NCBI GenBank assembly: GCA_017418975.1
Contig: JAFOMG010000017.1
Location: 186,001-250,000 of the forward strand
DNA from: Sphingomonas sp.
GTDB taxonomy: Bacteria > Pseudomonadota > Alphaproteobacteria > Sphingomonadales > Sphingomonadaceae
Direction of reading: 5' to 3'
Length of the DNA stretch: 64,000 nucleotides
Both the position numbers and the translations under genes were made by a program. A model generated the notes under the pieces. It was not told the DNA's origin, made no database searches, and saw only the letters and a program-made list of their open reading frames with translations. Every line of letters starts with the position of its first letter. The first letter of the stretch is position 1. Shown piece after piece: positions 8,227 to 16,498 of the stretch.

Positions 8227-9006
8227 TTATTTTCCGCGGCGCTTGCGATGGCTTTCCAGGTCGAGCACGGCCGAATCATCGCCTTCCGGAAACAGGCCGA
8301 GCCGGCGCGCGACTTCCTGATAGGCTTCGACTTCGCCGCCCAGGTCGCGGCGGAAGCGGTCCTTGTCGAGCTTCTCGCCGGTGGCGATGTCCCACAGGCG
8401 GCAGCCGTCCGGGCTGATCTCGTCGGCCAGGATGATGCGGCTATAGTCATTGTCCCAGATCCGGCCGAACTCGAGCTTGAAGTCGACCAGGCGGATGCCG
8501 ATGCCGGCGAAGAGGCCCGACAGGAAGTCGTTCACGCGGATGGCCATGTCGGCCATGTCGTGCAGCTCTTCCTGGCTCGCCCAGCCGAAGCACAATATGT
8601 GCTCGTCGGTGACCAGCGGGTCGCCGAGCGCATCGTCCTTGTAGTAATATTCGATGATCGTCCGGGGCAGCGGCGTGCCTTCCTCGATCCCCAGCTTCTT
8701 GGAGAGCGAGCCGGCGACGATGTTGCGCACCACCACTTCGATCGGCACGATCTCGACCTGGCGGATCAGCTGCTCGCGCATGTTGAGGCGGCGGATGAAG
8801 TGCGTCGGGATGCCGATGCCGGCGAGCAGCGTGAAGACATGCTCGGAAATCCGGTTGTTGAGCACGCCCTTGCCGTTGATCGTGCCCTTCTTCTGGGCGT
8901 TGAAGGCCGTCGCGTCATCCTTGAAATACTGGATCAGCGTGCCGGGCTCGGGACCCTCGTAGAGGATCTTAGCCTTGCCTTCGTAGATCTGCCGGCGGCG
9001 TGCCAT
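8227..9006 (-). CDS. purC: SAICAR synthase PurC
   Basis: A 259-aa phosphoribosylaminoimidazole-succinocarboxamide synthase, which joins CAIR and aspartate using ATP. Family features: [16 protein letters not shown] at the N-terminus, the [17 protein letters not shown] motif, the [10 protein letters not shown] motif and the [12 protein letters not shown] metal/nucleotide site. ATG 9006 has an aggggaa ribosome site; longer in-frame starts would add 35 non-homologous residues. The C-terminus ends SHRKRRGK. It lies upstream of purS on the same strand, so the three pur genes are probably co-expressed. Confidence 0.95.
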   Translation of the reverse strand: MARRRQIYEGKAKILYEGPEPGTLIQYFKDDATAFNAQKKGTINGKGVLNNRISEHVFTLLAGIGIPTHFIRRLNMREQLIRQVEIVPIEVVVRNIVAGSLSKKLGIEEGTPLPRTIIEYYYKDDALGDPLVTDEHILCFGWASQEELHDMADMAIRVNDFLSGLFAGIGIRLVDFKLEFGRIWDNDYSRIILADEISPDGCRLWDIATGEKLDKDRFRRDLGGEVEAYQEVARRLGLFPEGDDSAVLDLESHRKRRGK

Positions 9007-9205
9007 CGGGTGCTCGTTCCCCTGGAAAGTCATTGCCCCGGCGGCGCGGGGAATCCGCTGGCCTGCCGGGGCGAGAGGTGGGGCTATACCCAAAGGGGGA
9101 GAGGGGTGCAATCATGCATCCTCGCCCATGGGTGCTAATCCGGCACTTTGCCACTTGCAGGCGGCGAGGCGGGGGCGGTGCGCGCCGTCCCCGCTTGCCG
9201 GGCAA

Positions 9206-10129
9206 TCAGTGCGTATGCTCTTCCGCGTCGTCGCGGGAGAACCAGCGCTGGATGAGGTTGCGATTGTCGCTACGGGCGCGATTGTCCCGGCCGTCATGGC
9301 TCCCCTCATGGCCATTGTCATAGCCGTCGTCGTGACGCGGCTCGACATCGGGGCCCACCGCGCGGCCATGGATGATCCAGCGCAGGACCAGCACCACCGC
9401 CAGCATCAGCAGGCACCATGGCCCGATGCTGGCGAGCAGCTGGACGAGCTGGGCGACCGAATTCTCGAGCGTCTGGCCCGCGGTGCGGAAATTGGCCTCG
9501 GACGATCCCAGGCCGCTCAGCGCGCTGCTCGATTCATAAGTGAACAGCATCGGCGTGTTGGCCAGCGTCTGGCCCTGGCTCGCCTCCACCTCGGCGATCA
9601 CCGAGAGCGCGTTCTGCAGGCGCGCGGCGCGGGCCTGGCCGTCCGGCGTGGTGCTGGTGCGCGCATTCTGCAGCTGGTCCTGCAGCCGCTTCACCACCGC
9701 GATGCTGCGCGCCGAGGCGGTGGCGTCGGCGCCGCTGATCTCGGTGTCGGTCAGCACGCCATAGGCGGTCGCCACATTCGCGGTGACGGCATCGCCGAAC
9801 CGGCGCGCGATCGACGGATCGATGCGGATGGTGAGCACCGCGCGGGTGTGGTTGCCGTCATCGACGCGATACCGCATCGCGAGGATGCGGCAGCGCGCCG
9901 GCCCCATCCGGTCGCAGGCATCGGCATTGGACTGGAGCACGCCCTTCACCTTGGCGCCGGGCAGGCGATAGGCATAGCGATAGTCGAAGCCGGTGCCGGT
10001 CGAGGCGAACGCCTCGGCATTGGCCGCCGATCCGAATTCGGAACGGTCCTTGCCGTCCGCCGGCGGTCGATTGAGATCGTCGCATCCCGCGAGCAGCGCA
10101 AGCGCCGCCAATGCCCAAACGACTCGCAT
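9206..10129 (-). CDS. DUF4349-like lipoprotein
   Basis: A 307-aa protein starting MRVVWALAALALLAGC, a clear lipoprotein signal with a LAGC lipobox, so Cys16 is likely the lipidated residue. The middle (about 35-200) has the pattern of DUF4349: an early YRYAYRLPG strand, a variable segment, a strand pair, and a helix with KRLQDQLQNA. A membrane segment follows near 225-250 and then a His/Asp-rich polar tail. The start has a ggagg ribosome site. The biochemical role of DUF4349 is unknown. A lipid anchor plus a C-terminal membrane helix makes a two-point anchored envelope protein. Confidence 0.7.
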   Translation of the reverse strand: MRVVWALAALALLAGCDDLNRPPADGKDRSEFGSAANAEAFASTGTGFDYRYAYRLPGAKVKGVLQSNADACDRMGPARCRILAMRYRVDDGNHTRAVLTIRIDPSIARRFGDAVTANVATAYGVLTDTEISGADATASARSIAVVKRLQDQLQNARTSTTPDGQARAARLQNALSVIAEVEASQGQTLANTPMLFTYESSSALSGLGSSEANFRTAGQTLENSVAQLVQLLASIGPWCLLMLAVVLVLRWIIHGRAVGPDVEPRHDDGYDNGHEGSHDGRDNRARSDNRNLIQRWFSRDDAEEHTH

Positions 10130-10251
10130 GGGTTCCTCCCTGTTCCTTGACCAAGGAGTAACCATATTTTGTGACGGGCCCAACATGAATGGATCGAGCC
10201 GCGCATCCCTTTTCGGGATCGGGGTCCGCGATATCAGCGATGCTTATGGTT

Positions 10252-10278
10252 GGCGGGCGGCGTTGCAGGCCGCCCGCC
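10252..10278 (-). terminator. Strong hairpin after the UrcA gene
   Basis: A 10-bp perfect GC stem (10252-10261 with 10269-10278) with a 7-nt loop lies 24 bp beyond the stop of the minus-strand UrcA gene. No T-run follows it on that strand, so it may protect the transcript end or terminate only weakly. Confidence 0.4.
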
Positions 10279-10301
10279 GCTTCGCGGTTCCGAGGGATCG
10301 A

Positions 10302-10622
10302 TCAGGGAACGGCGGAGATCCGGACCACGCCGCCGCGCTGGGCCAGCGCATGCTGGCGCGCCGCGGCGATCTGCTGGCGGGCAAGCGCCCGGCAGCGCAG
10401 CGCGTCGGGCGCCGGGGTCAGATAGCCGGGCCGGTCGGCCGGGCAGACCTGGTCGAGCGCCCGGGCGAGGCGCCGGTCCAGCGCCCGGCGGTCCGCGGCG
10501 CGCGACAGGTCGAGATCGGCATAGGAGATGCGAACGCTCCCATCGCCCTGCCGGGCCTGGGCGATCACCGGCACGGCGGCCGGGGAGAGGATCAGCAGGA
10601 GCGGGATGAGGGTCTTGATCAT
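10302..10622 (-). CDS. UrcA family protein
   Basis: A 106-aa exported protein. A signal peptide (MIKTLIPLLLILSPAAVP) is followed by the UrcA pattern: VRISYADLDLSRAADRRAL, a helix RRLARALDQVC, then LRCRALARQQIAAAR. The two cysteines probably pair. This small family is common in sphingomonads and Caulobacter and has no proven function. ATG 10622 has an aaggaa ribosome site. It is divergent from a LysR regulator that may control it. Confidence 0.8.
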   Translation of the reverse strand: MIKTLIPLLLILSPAAVPVIAQARQGDGSVRISYADLDLSRAADRRALDRRLARALDQVCPADRPGYLTPAPDALRCRALARQQIAAARQHALAQRGGVVRISAVP

Positions 10623-10701
10623 GGCTTGGTTCCTTGGATGTCGCGCCATGTTCGGCACCCCGTTCATTTGCGCCCGAACCCGCCGCCGGGCCAACAAATC
10701 A

Positions 10702-10731
10702 TTGGCAAAATATCATAAGCTGTGCTTGTAT
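10702..10731 (+). promoter_or_regulatory. Possible promoter of the LysR gene
   Basis: TTGGCA at 10702 and TTGTAT at 10726 are spaced 18 bp and sit just before the ATG at 10738, which has no ribosome site. If used, transcription would start at or next to the ATG and give a leaderless mRNA. The match to sigma-70 boxes is moderate. Confidence 0.3.
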
Positions 10732-10737
10732 ATAGAG

Positions 10738-11667
10738 ATGCGTCGCCTTCCTCCGCTCGCCGCCGTCCGCGTGTTCGAGGCCGCTTCCCGGCACGGCAAT
10801 TTCACGCGCGCCGCCGAAGAGCTGGGGATGACCCAGGCGGCGGTGAGCTATCAGATGAAGCTGCTCGAGGAGCGGCTGGGCGCGCCGCTGTTCGCGCGCA
10901 GCGGGCGCGGCATCGCGCTCACCGATCTCGGACGGCGGATCGCGCCGCAGGTGACGGGCGCGTTCGATGCGATGGGGGACGCCTTTGCCGCGGTCCATGC
11001 CGAGACGGAAAGCGTCATCAGCATCACCGCGCCCCGCACCCTGGCGACCAACTGGCTGGCGAGCCGGCTGGGCTCGTTCCAGCTCGCGCGCCCGGACCTT
11101 GCCGTGCGGCTGCATGTCGGGGACGAGATGATCGACCTGCTGGCGGGCGAGGCCGATGTCGCGCTGCGCGGCGCGCCGGGCCCGCTGCCGGGGCATGGCT
11201 GCCATTTCCTGATGCGGATGCCGATCACTCCGCTCGCCAATCCCGCCTTCCTCGCCGAGCATCCGCCGATCCGCACCCCGCGGGACCTGCTCGAGCTGCC
11301 GCGCCTCACCTATCGCGACGATTGGTGGGACTTGTGGTTCGCGGCGGCGATGGGTGCGGCGCCGGATACCAGCCAGGCGGCGGGCATCCGCTTCGATTCG
11401 CAGATCCTGGACGGCAATGCCGCGATCGCCGGGCACGGCGTCGCGATCCTGAGTCCGCCGATGTGGCAGACCGCGATCGATGCGGGGCAGCTCGTCCAGC
11501 CGCTTCCCCAGATCGCGCAGTACCGGAACGCCTTCTGGCTGATGTATGCCGATGGCAAGCGCAACCAGCCGAAGATCCGCGCCTTTCGCGACTGGCTGCT
11601 GGAGGAAGTGAAGACCGCATTGGGGGACGATCCGCATGGCGCGCTCGTCCCCCCGGAGGCGGCTTAG
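10738..11667 (+). CDS. LysR-family transcriptional regulator (GcvA-like)
   Basis: A 309-aa LysR regulator. The N-terminal winged helix-turn-helix shows the GcvA-type sequence (LPPLAAVRVFEAASRHGNF, then AAVSYQMKLLEERLG). The effector-binding region begins near residue 90 (VISITAPRTLATNWLASRL). Such proteins bind divergent intergenic regions, and the UrcA gene on the other side is the natural candidate target. The effector is unknown. The stop overlaps the convergent outer-membrane protein gene by 4 bp. Confidence 0.92.
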   Translation: MRRLPPLAAVRVFEAASRHGNFTRAAEELGMTQAAVSYQMKLLEERLGAPLFARSGRGIALTDLGRRIAPQVTGAFDAMGDAFAAVHAETESVISITAPRTLATNWLASRLGSFQLARPDLAVRLHVGDEMIDLLAGEADVALRGAPGPLPGHGCHFLMRMPITPLANPAFLAEHPPIRTPRDLLELPRLTYRDDWWDLWFAAAMGAAPDTSQAAGIRFDSQILDGNAAIAGHGVAILSPPMWQTAIDAGQLVQPLPQIAQYRNAFWLMYADGKRNQPKIRAFRDWLLEEVKTALGDDPHGALVPPEAA

Positions 11668-12278
11668 AAGCGCGCCCCGATGCCGGTCAGCAGCTGGTGG
11701 CGGTCTTTCTTGAAGTTGCCGATATCCTCATAGCGCGTGTAGCGATATTCGGCCTTGGCATAGACGTTCGAGGTGAGCTTCTGCTCGAGGCCGGCGCCCA
11801 GCCGCACGCCGTTGGACTTCAGGTCGTCATATTTCTTGCCCGTGCTGGAGCGCGTGCTGTAGCTCTGCTCGGCCCAGCCGGCCTTGGCGTAGATCAGCGT
11901 CCTCGGGCTCAGCGCATAGCCGATGCGCCCGGAGATATCGATGTCGCGCCCGGCGCTGGTCCGGTAGGTTTCGGTGGTGTTGGGCGGGAAGGGGCCGAAT
12001 TTGGTGTTGCCGGCGACCATCCAGCCGATCCCCGCCTCGACACCGAGCGTGACGCGCTTCCCGATGGCGACGTCATAGCCGACAGCGCCGCCGGCGCGCA
12101 TGCCGGTCAGTTCCTTGCCGCTGACGGCGTCGTCGCCGCTCTGGTCGAGGCCGATCGTGGCTTCGACGCGCGGTCCGGCGAAGCTGCTGGCGGGGGTATT
12201 GTTGGTTTCCTGCGCAAGGGCAGTATTCGCGCCGACGAGGCAAGTCGCGGCGACGGCGATCAGGATCGCGTTACGCAT
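11664..12278 (-). CDS. Outer-membrane beta-barrel protein
   Basis: A 204-aa exported protein with a signal peptide (MRNAILIAVAATCLVGANTALA). It then alternates polar and hydrophobic residues as in an 8-strand barrel, with strands such as VTLGVEAGIGWMVAG, DISGRIGYALSP, TLIYAKAGWAEQSY and VYAKAEYRYTRYE, and ends in the terminal Phe (GIGARF) that the BAM machine recognises. It resembles the OmpA/OmpW-like porin-family domain (OMP_b-brl). Role in the envelope inferred, substrate unknown. Confidence 0.85.
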   Translation of the reverse strand: MRNAILIAVAATCLVGANTALAQETNNTPASSFAGPRVEATIGLDQSGDDAVSGKELTGMRAGGAVGYDVAIGKRVTLGVEAGIGWMVAGNTKFGPFPPNTTETYRTSAGRDIDISGRIGYALSPRTLIYAKAGWAEQSYSTRSSTGKKYDDLKSNGVRLGAGLEQKLTSNVYAKAEYRYTRYEDIGNFKKDRHQLLTGIGARF

Positions 12279-12640
12279 TATTGTGTGCTTTCGTTCGAGT
12301 TCCCCTGTGTTTCGGAGACGGAACGAGCTTAGGTATCCCGTAATAGCCTGTAGAAAATTTTCGATACCTGAGGAGGATTACGGAAAACGGCAAGTAATTG
12401 TTGGGATTAAGGCGGGGATTGTGGCGGCATCGTGGCTGATCGCCGGGTGCTGGCCCTATTCTGTGGGCAATGGATATCGGGAGTGTGGGCCGCCGATGGC
12501 TTCATCCGCCCGGTCACCCCGTGCGAGATATCAGATGGGGAATCCTGAGGTGCCCGCCCGTGGTACCTGCCTGAAGCCGCTGAGTGACGATCCGCCCCGG
12601 GGCACGGCCCAAGCCCTTGCCGTCATCCCCTTTCCTTCAG
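12279..12640. other. Non-coding stretch upstream of the outer-membrane protein gene
   Basis: Holds the promoter region of the barrel gene. The AT-richer part is at about 12285-12420. No convincing coding frame, RNA gene or operator was seen. Confidence 0.4.
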
Positions 12641-12700
12641 CCGTGATCCCCGCGGCCCCTCGGTCATCCCCGCGGCCCCTTCGTCATCCCTGCGGCCCCT
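12641..12700. repeat. Three tandem 20-bp repeats at the head of a REP pair
   Basis: Units at 12641-12660, 12661-12680 and 12681-12700 share the core tcatccccgcggcccct with one or two changes each. The next unit (from 12701) begins the same way and turns into the REP arm, so the array looks like a tandem expansion of the REP head. Confidence 0.8.
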
Positions 12701-12702
12701 TC

Positions 12703-12835
12703 GTCATCCCCGCGCAGGCGGGGATCCAGGGCCAAGCGCGGATTGCGCGCGGTCAAGCCCCGCGCTTCGGAGAGTGCTCGCCCGCTGGGATCTTTGTCCC
12801 CCGCTATCCTGGATCCCCGCCTGCGCGGGGATGAC
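12703..12835. repeat. REP pair (type 1), perfect 28-bp inverted arms
   Basis: The arm at 12703-12730 (gtcatccccgcgcaggcggg...) is an exact reverse complement of 12808-12835, with about 77 bp between. Each arm also contains its own small hairpin (ccccgcgcaggcgggg). The same arms occur near 27180, 27280, 50990 and 51100. Confidence 0.85.
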
Positions 12836-12892
12836 GGGGAGGGGATGGCGGCGAAGGAGTGACGGGGGTATCTCTGGTGCCAATCGTCCGGG

Positions 12893-13078
12893 TCGCCGGA
12901 ACCCTTCATCGCGTTCTGGCGCAATCTAGCGGACTGGAACGAGCTCCTTCGCTGGCGGCAAGCGGACGATGCGTTGCGCCAAATCTACGGAGCGGTCGGC
13001 GCTTCGACCGCGAACCGAGAAGAACTGACTATGGAGATGTAGAAGCGGGCACAGGCGCTGCATGCCAAGGCAAATTGA
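12893..13078 (+). pseudogene. Gene remnant with internal stop
   Basis: A plus-strand frame reads as a plausible helical protein (EPFIAFWRNLADWNELL, then RWRQADDALRQIYGAVG), hits TAG at 13040, then continues in frame (KRAQALHAKAN) to TGA at 13076. There is no start: the 5' end runs into the REP pair. Best read as the 3' end of a gene truncated by repeat insertion and then broken by a nonsense change. No family recognised. Confidence 0.4.
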
Positions 13079-13141
13079 TACGTTGATCGTCTAACAATGG
13101 GGTACGGAATAGACATTGCGCTCCTCGAAACCCCGAAGCTA

Positions 13142-13291
13142 CCCTAGGTTGAGGACTCATATTCCTCCTTCGTCACCCCGGCCTTGAGCCGGGGTCCCGC
13201 TGTCTCGCCAGCGCAAGAAGAAGCGGGATCCCGGCTCAAGGCCGGGATGACGGTAGAAAATCAAGTACTTGTTTGGGTTCTCAACCTAGGG
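13142..13291. mobile_element. Short TIR-bounded element carrying a type 2 REP pair (copy 1)
   Basis: Ends are inverted repeats: ccctaggttgaggac on the left and gttctcaacctaggg on the right, followed inward by actcatattc and cttgtttgg. Inside is a REP pair (13172-13200 with 13223-13251; core ccggccttgagccgg). The second copy at 50963-51163 has the same ends but another REP pair inside. No coding capacity, so a non-autonomous element if mobile. Confidence 0.65.
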
Positions 13292-13313
13292 ACAGTTGGA
13301 TAGGGGAACACCG

Positions 13314-13634
13314 ATGTTGCCGGGTATTCTTGCGATTGTGCAGCCGACGATGGGCGAGCCGGTCTATCTTCGCTGCTACTTCCCCGACAACAAGACAGAG
13401 GTGATGATTACGGCCGACGAGGCAAATTCAGCGGTCAGCGTGGCGCTTCCCTCGACCGGCTACAGCGGGAAGATGGCGGCCGCCTTCACAGCCAGCGAAG
13501 TCCGCTTCCAGGGCACTCATGTCGCCTATGTTCTAAACCGAACCGATCTGACCGTCATCCGGACGATCAGAATGATCAATTCGTCCGACAGCGGCAAATG
13601 CGCCATTGAGAAGGCGCCAAAGCGGGCCTTCTGA
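13314..13634 (+). CDS. Hypothetical protein next to the TIR element
   Basis: A 106-aa frame with start ATG 13314 and an agggg ribosome site. The sequence is balanced (LPGILAIVQPTMGEPVYLRC at the start, two cysteines, TGYSGKMAAAFTASEVRFQG in the middle), which looks coding. No family recognised. It begins 22 bp after the element end, so the promoter or the original 5' part may have been changed by the insertion. It may itself be a remnant. Confidence 0.45.
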   Translation: MLPGILAIVQPTMGEPVYLRCYFPDNKTEVMITADEANSAVSVALPSTGYSGKMAAAFTASEVRFQGTHVAYVLNRTDLTVIRTIRMINSSDSGKCAIEKAPKRAF

Positions 13635-13637
13635 CCG

Positions 13638-13772
13638 CTACTTCCGCTGACCGACGAAAATCACGCGGGCGATGATATGAACTTGATCGATGGGCGCATC
13701 GTCGGGTGGAATGCGATCGTTGTCAGAGAGGATGATGACGGTTTCTCCCTTGATGCGCAGCCGCTTGTTCGA
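13638..13772 (-). pseudogene. Remnant of an S24-type repressor C-terminus
   Basis: The minus-strand frame reads NKRLRIKGETVIILSDN, then IDQVHIIARVIFVGQRK and a stop. This resembles the end of LexA/CI-like S24 peptidases, where a lysine strand is followed by a SDN turn and a final GRVVWVG-type strand. Upstream of it the sequence becomes low-complexity with no catalytic Ser, so only the tail survives. A phage or plasmid regulator remnant is the likely source. Confidence 0.4.
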
Positions 13773-14197
13773 GGCCGAGGAGCGGGCGGCGGCTGACGCC
13801 GACGCTAGGAACGCGGAGATGCAGGCTTGGCTCGATGCGCTACCGTTCTAGCGGATGCCGAGTGCTCCAAAAGCAAGTGTCAAAGACACCGGAAGCAAAT
13901 GTCACGCTTCACAGGGAATCCACCACTGGCAATGTTGGGAATGTTCTGCTTTGGTTCCTGGATGACCTCTCTTTCCGCAGCCCCCGCGCAATCCCGGCCA
14001 CTGTCGCGCCTCCCGCACCCGCGCGGGGAGTCAACCGATTCAACATTTTTCGGCGAGCATTTCCGTAAAATCCCGGGGAATTCGTTGCTTAGCCATTCAA
14101 CCACCTGGTTGAGCATCGAAAAGGCCAGCCATATGGTTGAACCTCGCCGCGCCCCGGCTTGGCGCTTTGCTTCCGCTGCTGCTATCCGGGTGCGGCA
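13773..14197. other. Gap upstream of parC with unassigned fragments
   Basis: A plus-strand frame ending at 13851 (ERAAADADARNAEMQAWLDA) looks like the tail of another protein but has no clear start. Further on are an AT-richer stretch, a caacca/tggttg inverted pair near 14097-14113, and no ribosome site in front of parC. Confidence 0.4.
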
Positions 14198-16438
14198 ATG
14201 AGCCTCGATACCGAACTTCAAGATTCCGGCGCGCCTTCCGACGTCCCCTTCGACAGCGCGCTTTCCGAACGCTATCTCGTCTATGCGCTCTCGACGATCA
14301 CCGCGCGCTCGCTGCCGGATGTTCGGGACGGGCTGAAGCCGGTGCACCGCCGCCTGCTCTGGGCGATGCGGCTGCTGCGGCTGGATCCGGCGAGCGGCTA
14401 CAAGAAATGCGCGCGCGTCGTCGGCGACGTGATCGGCAAATACCATCCGCATGGCGACCAGTCGGTCTATGACGCGATGGTCCGCCTCGCCCAGACCTTT
14501 GCCCTCCGCTATCCGCTGGTCGACGGCCAGGGCAATTTCGGCAATATCGACGGCGATAACGCAGCGGCCTATCGCTATACCGAGGCGCGGCTCACCCAGG
14601 TCGCCATCGACCTGATGGACGGGCTCGACGAGAATGCCGTCGATTTCCGCCCGACCTATAATGGCGAGGACGAGGAGCCCGAGCTGTTTCCGGGCCTGTT
14701 CCCGAACCTGCTGGCCAATGGCGCCGCCGGCATCGCGGTCGGCATGGCGACGAGCATCCCGCCGCACAATGCCGCCGAGCTGATGCACGCCGCGGTGGCG
14801 CTGATCGACAATCCCCAGGCGAATGTGCTCGACTATGTGCAGGGGCCGGACCTGCCGACCGGCGGCATCATCGTCGACAGCCCGGCGGCCATCGCCGAGG
14901 CCTATAATACCGGCCGCGGCGGCTTCCGGGTCCGCGCCAAGATCGAGAAGGTGACCGAGAAGGGCGGGGGCTGGCACCTCGTCGTCTCCGAGATCCCGTA
15001 CGGCGTCCAGAAGGGCAAGCTGATCGAGGGGATCGCCGAGCTCATCAACGAGAAGAAGCTGCCGATCCTGGCGGACGTGCGCGACGAGAGCGCCGACGAC
15101 ATCCGCATCGTGCTCGAGCCGCGCAGCCGCACCGTGGTGGCCGAGGATCTGATCAACAGCCTCTACCGCCTCTCCGACCTGGAGACGCGCGTGCCGCTCA
15201 ACCTGAACGTGCTCGACAAGCACCGCACGCCGCGGGTGATGAGCCTGCAGGAAGCGCTGCTCGCCTGGATCGAGCATCAGTTCGTGGTGCTGCGCCGCAA
15301 GTCCGAGCATCGCGTGGCGAAGATCGCCGACCGGCTGGAGCTGGTCGGCGGCTATATCATCGCCTTTCTCAACCTCGACCGGGTGATCGAGATCATCCGG
15401 ACCGAGGACGAGCCCAAGCCGGTGATGATCGCCGAGTTCCAGCTGACCGATCGCCAGGCCGAGGCGATCCTCAACATGCGGCTGCGCAGCTTGCGCAAGC
15501 TCGAGGAGATGGAGCTCAAGCGCGAGCAGGAGGCGCTGGAGAAGGAAAAGGCCGAGCTGGAGCTGCTGCTATCGTCCGATGCCCGCCAGCGGACCCGGAT
15601 GAAGCGCGACCTGGCGAAGATGATCGAGCGCTACGGATCGGAGACGGCGCTGGGCAGGCGGCGGACCCTGGTGGAGGAAGCCGCGCCGGCGCGCGAGATT
15701 CCGCTCGAGGCGATGATCGAGCGCGAGCCGATCACCGTGATCCTGTCGGCGCGCGGCTGGATCCGCGCGATGAAGGGGCATGTCGAGGACCTGTCGGGCG
15801 AGGCGCTGAAGTTCAAGGAAGGCGATGCGGCCTATCTCGCCTTCCATGCGCAGACGACCGACAAGCTGCTCCTCGCCGCCGACAATGGCCGTTTCTACAC
15901 GCTGGCGGCGGACAAGCTGCCGGGCGGGCGCGGCTTTGGCGAGCCGGTGCGGCTGATGATCGACTTGGAGGGCGAGCGGAACATCGTCGCCCTGCTGCCG
16001 GCGAGCGCGGCGGCGCGGCTGCTGGTGGCGGCGGATGACGGGCGCGGCTTCGTGGTCAAGGCCGAGGATGTGATCGCCGAGACGCGCAAGGGCAAGCAGG
16101 TGGTGACGCCGCGGACGGGCGCGCATCTCAAGCTGGTCAGGCCGGTCGGCCCCGGGGACGATGCGGTGGCCGCGGTGGGCGACAATCGCAAGCTGCTGGT
16201 CTTCCCGCTCGCCGAAGTCGCCGAGCTGGCGCGCGGGCAGGGGGTGCAGCTGCAGCGCTACCGCGACGGCGGCCTGAGCGACGCGCGGACCTTCACGATG
16301 GCCGAGGGCCTGAGCTGGGCGATGGGCGGTGAGAGCGGCCGGACGCGCACCGAGCCGGACCTTTCGCCCTGGCGCGCGGCGCGCGGTGCGGCGGGGCGGA
16401 TGGCGCCCAACGGTTTTCCGCGCGATAATCGTTTCTGA
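14198..16438 (+). CDS. parC: DNA topoisomerase IV subunit A
   Basis: A 746-aa type IIA topoisomerase A subunit that decatenates daughter chromosomes together with ParE. The breakage-reunion domain has the catalytic Tyr127 in [10 protein letters not shown] and the helix [10 protein letters not shown]; the coiled coil lies near 420-480 and the C-terminal pinwheel follows ([19 protein letters not shown]). It is ParC rather than GyrA because the C-terminal region is short and lacks a clear GyrA box. The quinolone-contact Ser (GyrA Ser83) is Gln88 here; the acidic contact is kept as Asp92. Ribosome site weak. Confidence 0.95.
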   Translation: MSLDTELQDSGAPSDVPFDSALSERYLVYALSTITARSLPDVRDGLKPVHRRLLWAMRLLRLDPASGYKKCARVVGDVIGKYHPHGDQSVYDAMVRLAQTFALRYPLVDGQGNFGNIDGDNAAAYRYTEARLTQVAIDLMDGLDENAVDFRPTYNGEDEEPELFPGLFPNLLANGAAGIAVGMATSIPPHNAAELMHAAVALIDNPQANVLDYVQGPDLPTGGIIVDSPAAIAEAYNTGRGGFRVRAKIEKVTEKGGGWHLVVSEIPYGVQKGKLIEGIAELINEKKLPILADVRDESADDIRIVLEPRSRTVVAEDLINSLYRLSDLETRVPLNLNVLDKHRTPRVMSLQEALLAWIEHQFVVLRRKSEHRVAKIADRLELVGGYIIAFLNLDRVIEIIRTEDEPKPVMIAEFQLTDRQAEAILNMRLRSLRKLEEMELKREQEALEKEKAELELLLSSDARQRTRMKRDLAKMIERYGSETALGRRRTLVEEAAPAREIPLEAMIEREPITVILSARGWIRAMKGHVEDLSGEALKFKEGDAAYLAFHAQTTDKLLLAADNGRFYTLAADKLPGGRGFGEPVRLMIDLEGERNIVALLPASAAARLLVAADDGRGFVVKAEDVIAETRKGKQVVTPRTGAHLKLVRPVGPGDDAVAAVGDNRKLLVFPLAEVAELARGQGVQLQRYRDGGLSDARTFTMAEGLSWAMGGESGRTRTEPDLSPWRAARGAAGRMAPNGFPRDNRF

Positions 16439-16498
16439 TGTCGTTCTAATCGTTGTTGTTTCAGGCGGTTTTAACCAATCGGGGCTAGGCCGGAGGCG

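Noticed and set aside
12641..12700. Tandem repeats taken as a small CRISPR array
   Set aside because: Units of 20 bp touch each other with no spacers, and no cas gene is near.
13726..13851. Plus-strand small ORF antisense to the S24 remnant
   Set aside because: The first part is the complement of the S24-like tail. Only the last 30 codons look protein-like, so it is noted as a fragment and not called as a gene.
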